Origin: Thermococcus sp.
GTDB lineage: Archaea; Methanobacteriota_B; Thermococci; Thermococcales; Thermococcaceae
DNA length: 53,192 bases
Assembly: GCA_027075325.1 (NCBI GenBank)
Contig: JALTBN010000092.1
Location: 1,487-54,678 of the forward strand
Reading direction: 5' to 3'
Shown: positions 51,516-53,192 of the stretch, in pieces
Position numbering within the stretch: position 1 is the first letter of the stretch
How the letters are laid out: every line of letters starts with the position of its first letter
Notes under the pieces: generated by a model
Database searches by the model: none
What the model saw: only the letters and a program-made list of their open reading frames with translations
Told to the model about the DNA's origin: nothing
Position numbers and translations under genes: made by a program

Positions 51516-52463
51516 TCAGAGGCTGATAAGCTGAGGAACCGTCTCGTGGCTTATGTAACGCATCTTTCCGGCCGCGGTCGTCTTAAGTGCTATCTTGAAG
51601 GTTCCTGAACTCTCCTCGCGGAGGTCAAGGCCTCCAACCACAACCTCCTGGTCGTAGTCAAACATGGTCATGCCAGTCGGAACGCTCGGAAGCTTATACT
51701 GAATCTTATCCAGCTCTCTCGAAGTCGGGTAATCAATCTTGTAAAGCTGAATCCTCGCCGGCCTCGTTCTAACGAGTGCATACTTATCAACTATGTCAGC
51801 TCTCGCTCCCGTGTCGTCGTAGAAGACGAGAAGCGCTCTCTTGAGGACCGAACCGACCGGAAGCTCAAAGACCTCCGTAAGCTCGCCGAGCGCGTTGAAG
51901 GATTTTTCAATCGCGTAAACTTTCGGTTCCTCAATGAAAATCTCACCGTATTCAGCACCCGCATAGGTCATAACGTACTCTTCCCCGCTCTCATAAACCT
52001 CCTTGTCCAGAGTTATCTTTATGCTCGCGTCGCTCAGGCTAACTTTAGCGGCTATGCTGGTGTTCCACTCGACCTTAATCTGAAGCTGATCCTTGATAAG
52101 CGCGTGGATCTTCCCCTCATCCAGCATGATAAGGAACTGGACGCTCGCGGTTCCACCCGCGGGAACGCTCACGGTGTCATCGAGGCTAAGCGCCTTCCCG
52201 TGGGTATCGTAAACGTTCAGGTAAGCGATATCACTTCCCTTAAGCGCGTAGTGGACAACGTTACCGTTGCTAACGACGCGGATCTCGTTTATTCCGTTAA
52301 GAACGTCCTCCATGCTGACTGTGGTGGCATTAGCCGTGTCTGAGTTGCTGAGAGTCATGTTAACCAGAAGCGCTATCGAGTCAATTACACCGTTCCGCGG
52401 CAGATCAACGCTCTTCACCTGCATGGTGAGAACGTCATCCAGGGTCTCCTTCACCTTATACAC
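51516..52463 (-). CDS. Probable double-jelly-roll major capsid protein
   Basis: The 315-residue protein looks like two successive beta-sandwiches. The first starts VDLPRNGVIDSIALLVNMTL and includes INEIRVVSNGNVVHY and VPAGGTASVQFLIML. The second starts FELPVGSVLKRALLVFYDDT, a parallel motif, and includes ARIQLYKIDYPTSREL. A leading basic segment (MYKVKETLDD) may face the membrane or genome. No Cys occurs. It matches the size and pattern of capsid proteins of the PRD1/adenovirus lineage, known in Thermococcales from TKV4 and pTN3. GTG 52463 lies five bases after GGGGGTGA. Structure prediction would settle it. Confidence 0.75.
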   Translation of the reverse strand: MYKVKETLDDVLTMQVKSVDLPRNGVIDSIALLVNMTLSNSDTANATTVSMEDVLNGINEIRVVSNGNVVHYALKGSDIAYLNVYDTHGKALSLDDTVSVPAGGTASVQFLIMLDEGKIHALIKDQLQIKVEWNTSIAAKVSLSDASIKITLDKEVYESGEEYVMTYAGAEYGEIFIEEPKVYAIEKSFNALGELTEVFELPVGSVLKRALLVFYDDTGARADIVDKYALVRTRPARIQLYKIDYPTSRELDKIQYKLPSVPTGMTMFDYDQEVVVGGLDLREESSGTFKIALKTTAAGKMRYISHETVPQLISL

Positions 52464-52495
52464 TTTTTTCACCCCCTAATCTCGCTCCCGCGCCT

Positions 52496-52597
52496 TCAGA
52501 ACTTCCCCTTCAGGAACTTGTCGTATATCACCAGTGCAACGATCACGCTCAGCATGTTCACGAGGAAGTCCCCACTCATGAATTCCTTCCAGTCCAT
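52496..52597 (-). CDS. 33-residue single-helix membrane peptide (second)
   Basis: MDWKEFMSGDFLVNMLSVIV continues to ALVIYDKFLKGKF, one membrane helix with a basic tail. ATG 52597 follows GAGGGGTGAGTGAG, a very good site. It sits immediately before the capsid gene in transcription order. It has the same length as the peptide at 50087-50188. Confidence 0.72.
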   Translation of the reverse strand: MDWKEFMSGDFLVNMLSVIVALVIYDKFLKGKF

Positions 52598-52627
52598 CTC
52601 ACTCACCCCTCCGAGGTTTTTTCTCGC

Positions 52628-52645
52628 TGAGGCCAAACGGCCTCA
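52628..52645. promoter_or_regulatory. Inverted repeat in the leader of the capsid gene block
   Basis: TGAGGCC and GGCCTCA form a perfect 7-bp stem around AAAC. It lies 31-48 bases before ATG 52597, in a gene-free gap of about 130 bases with AT-rich sequence that could hold a promoter for the structural genes. It could be an operator or an RNA hairpin. Confidence 0.5.
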
Positions 52646-52727
52646 TAGAAAAGTAACACTATTCTCAATTTAAGGAATAATGTCAAAATCTAAAGAACTC
52701 CAAAGAAATCAAAAGAAACATGATGTA

Positions 52728-52883
52728 TTATAATCTCTGCCGCTCGGCGGCCTCAGCATAGAGGTGCTTAATCACCATGCTCGTTGAGATATGTTTCACA
52801 GGCACTCCCAATTGTCTCGCGAGATTTTGCTTTACCCTCTTAACAAGCTCCCACGCCTCCATATCAATATAAACCGTCGCCAC
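52728..52883 (-). CDS. Small ribbon-helix-helix-like protein of the provirus, 51 aa
   Basis: The frame reads MATVYIDMEAWELVKRVKQN then LARQLGVPVKHISTSMVIKH and LYAEAAERQRL. The ATVYID strand followed by two helices is typical of ribbon-helix-helix regulators. GTG 52883 follows GGGGTGAGACTG; a GTG three codons earlier overlaps the site. A TATA box lies at 52938-52948 upstream. It may regulate the structural genes or copy state. Confidence 0.68.
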   Translation of the reverse strand: MATVYIDMEAWELVKRVKQNLARQLGVPVKHISTSMVIKHLYAEAAERQRL

Positions 52884-52937
52884 CAGTCTCACCCCAAACG
52901 CCTACTACGTCTCACCACCCTATGATTTCACGGCAGA

Positions 52938-52948
52938 GTATAAAACCC
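52938..52948 (-). promoter_or_regulatory. TATA-like promoter upstream of the RHH-like gene
   Basis: Read on the minus strand this is GGTTTTATACT, a TATA-like element about 55 bp before GTG 52883. It lies just inside the gap after the ATPase stop codon. Confidence 0.45.
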
Positions 52949-52962
52949 TACCGCCAATGCCA

Positions 52963-53192
52963 TCACCCAAAATGCCTCGTCCGCCTAATCACCAACTCCC
53001 GCTTAATAATCCGCGTCCTCCCCGGAGGAATGAACTCAATCAAATCATGCTCCCGCAACATATCATTCAACTCCGAGAACCCAGGAACCATCCTGTTCAG
53101 ATAAATAATATCATTCGGCACATAATGCTGGAAAATAAAATGCCGCTGCGCCTGCCTGAAAAGCAACTTCGGGAAATCAGCAATCGACTGTG
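52963..53192 (-). CDS. Packaging ATPase, C-terminal fragment (A32/FtsK-HerA type; rest outside window)
   Basis: The frame is open at the right edge and its visible part starts QSIADFPKLLFRQAQRHFIF, then YLNRMVPGFSELND and ends RTRIIKRELVIRRTRHFG. The DFPKLL-RQAQ-H-IF segment resembles the last part of HerA/FtsK-type genome packaging ATPases, where an Arg-rich strand follows the P-loop core. TTG 53166 is an internal Leu. The Walker motifs would lie beyond the window, so the assignment rests on the C-terminus and the capsid neighbour. Confidence 0.65.
   Translation of the reverse strand, partial: QSIADFPKLLFRQAQRHFIFQHYVPNDIIYLNRMVPGFSELNDMLREHDLIEFIPPGRTRIIKRELVIRRTRHFG

Larger units (their letters stand above)
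44614..53192. mobile_element. Integrated virus-like element (probable DJR-capsid provirus, TKV4/pTN3-like), right end outside window
   Basis: The left border is defined by the interrupted tRNA-Pro and the split integrase. Downstream at least 15 genes lie on the minus strand in tightly packed, often ATGA-overlapping order. They include a probable packaging ATPase and a probable double-jelly-roll capsid protein, several small membrane proteins, a discoidin-domain protein and a toxin-antitoxin-like pair. At least 8.6 kb is present; the right end, int(N) and the restored tRNA were not seen. Known Thermococcales elements with this capsid/ATPase set are TKV4 and pTN3. Relation to them is inferred from gene content only. 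Confidence 0.82.

Overview
The window is about 53 kb of a Thermococcales chromosome, most likely Thermococcus. The evidence is archaeal: BRE/TATA promoters, GGTG-type ribosome binding sites with frequent GTG/TTG starts, and genes for TBP, TFB, MBF1, histone, fibrillarin, Nop5, Gar1, LonB, EndoQ, type III RuBisCO and a Thermococcus-type S-layer protein. No database search was possible, so the genus is inferred from recognised protein families.

Positions 1-44.6 kb are host chromosome. 1-2.5 kb: indolepyruvate ferredoxin oxidoreductase iorAB. 2.6-3.8 kb: a stand-alone ATPase flanked by palindromes. 3.8-13.4 kb: an agmatinase-family ureohydrolase, a CBS protein with a CPA2 antiporter, a ClC channel with CBS domains, EndoQ, a VapBC pair, ThiL, an ArsR regulator and a MazG protein. 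13.5-18.1 kb: a compact set for envelope glycan or glycolipid (flippase-like protein, GT4 glycosyltransferase, polysaccharide deacetylase), then an AmmeMemoRadiSam-type radical SAM protein and an unknown partner. 18.1-20.7 kb: S-layer protein and a small anchored protein. 20.7-26.3 kb: TBP, an SDH-type membrane protease, MBF1, an AT-rich membrane gene of foreign look, and two toxin-antitoxin loci with frameshifted toxins. 26.3-29.0 kb: the HMG-CoA synthase / thiolase / DUF35 mevalonate operon. 29.0-31.1 kb: fibrillarin-Nop5. 31.1-38.9 kb: DUF92, Lrp, a conserved unknown gene split by a -1 frameshift at a T6 run, LonB, DUF2666, JAMM, a DtxR/MntR-type regulator and a purine permease. 39.2-44.3 kb: gar1-tfb, a phosphodiesterase, histone, RuBisCO, a pilin-like protein and a sugar-isomerase-like protein.

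At 44,614 a tRNA-Pro(CGG) gene is cut after its anticodon stem, and an integrated virus-like element runs to the right edge and beyond. Its left border is an SSV-type split integrase, int(C), in which the tRNA 5' half is translated as part of the protein. All other element genes lie on the minus strand. Read in transcription order they are: the C-terminus of a probable packaging ATPase, a small ribbon-helix-helix-like protein, a 33-residue membrane peptide, a probable double-jelly-roll major capsid protein, a two-helix membrane protein, a 27-residue Arg/Lys/His-rich peptide, two large membrane-anchored proteins separated by another 33-residue membrane peptide, a coiled-coil membrane protein, a basic 98-residue protein, two beta-rich small proteins, a discoidin-domain probable spike, and an antitoxin-like/PIN pair next to the integrase. 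This matches the gene content expected of a PRD1/adenovirus-lineage provirus of the TKV4/pTN3 kind. The least expected components are the tiny protamine-like peptide and a membrane-anchor module shared by two adjacent genes.

A second theme is toxin decay. All three chromosomal PIN toxins look damaged: one has lost its first catalytic Asp and two are frameshifted. The only PIN gene with intact landmarks is the one in the provirus.
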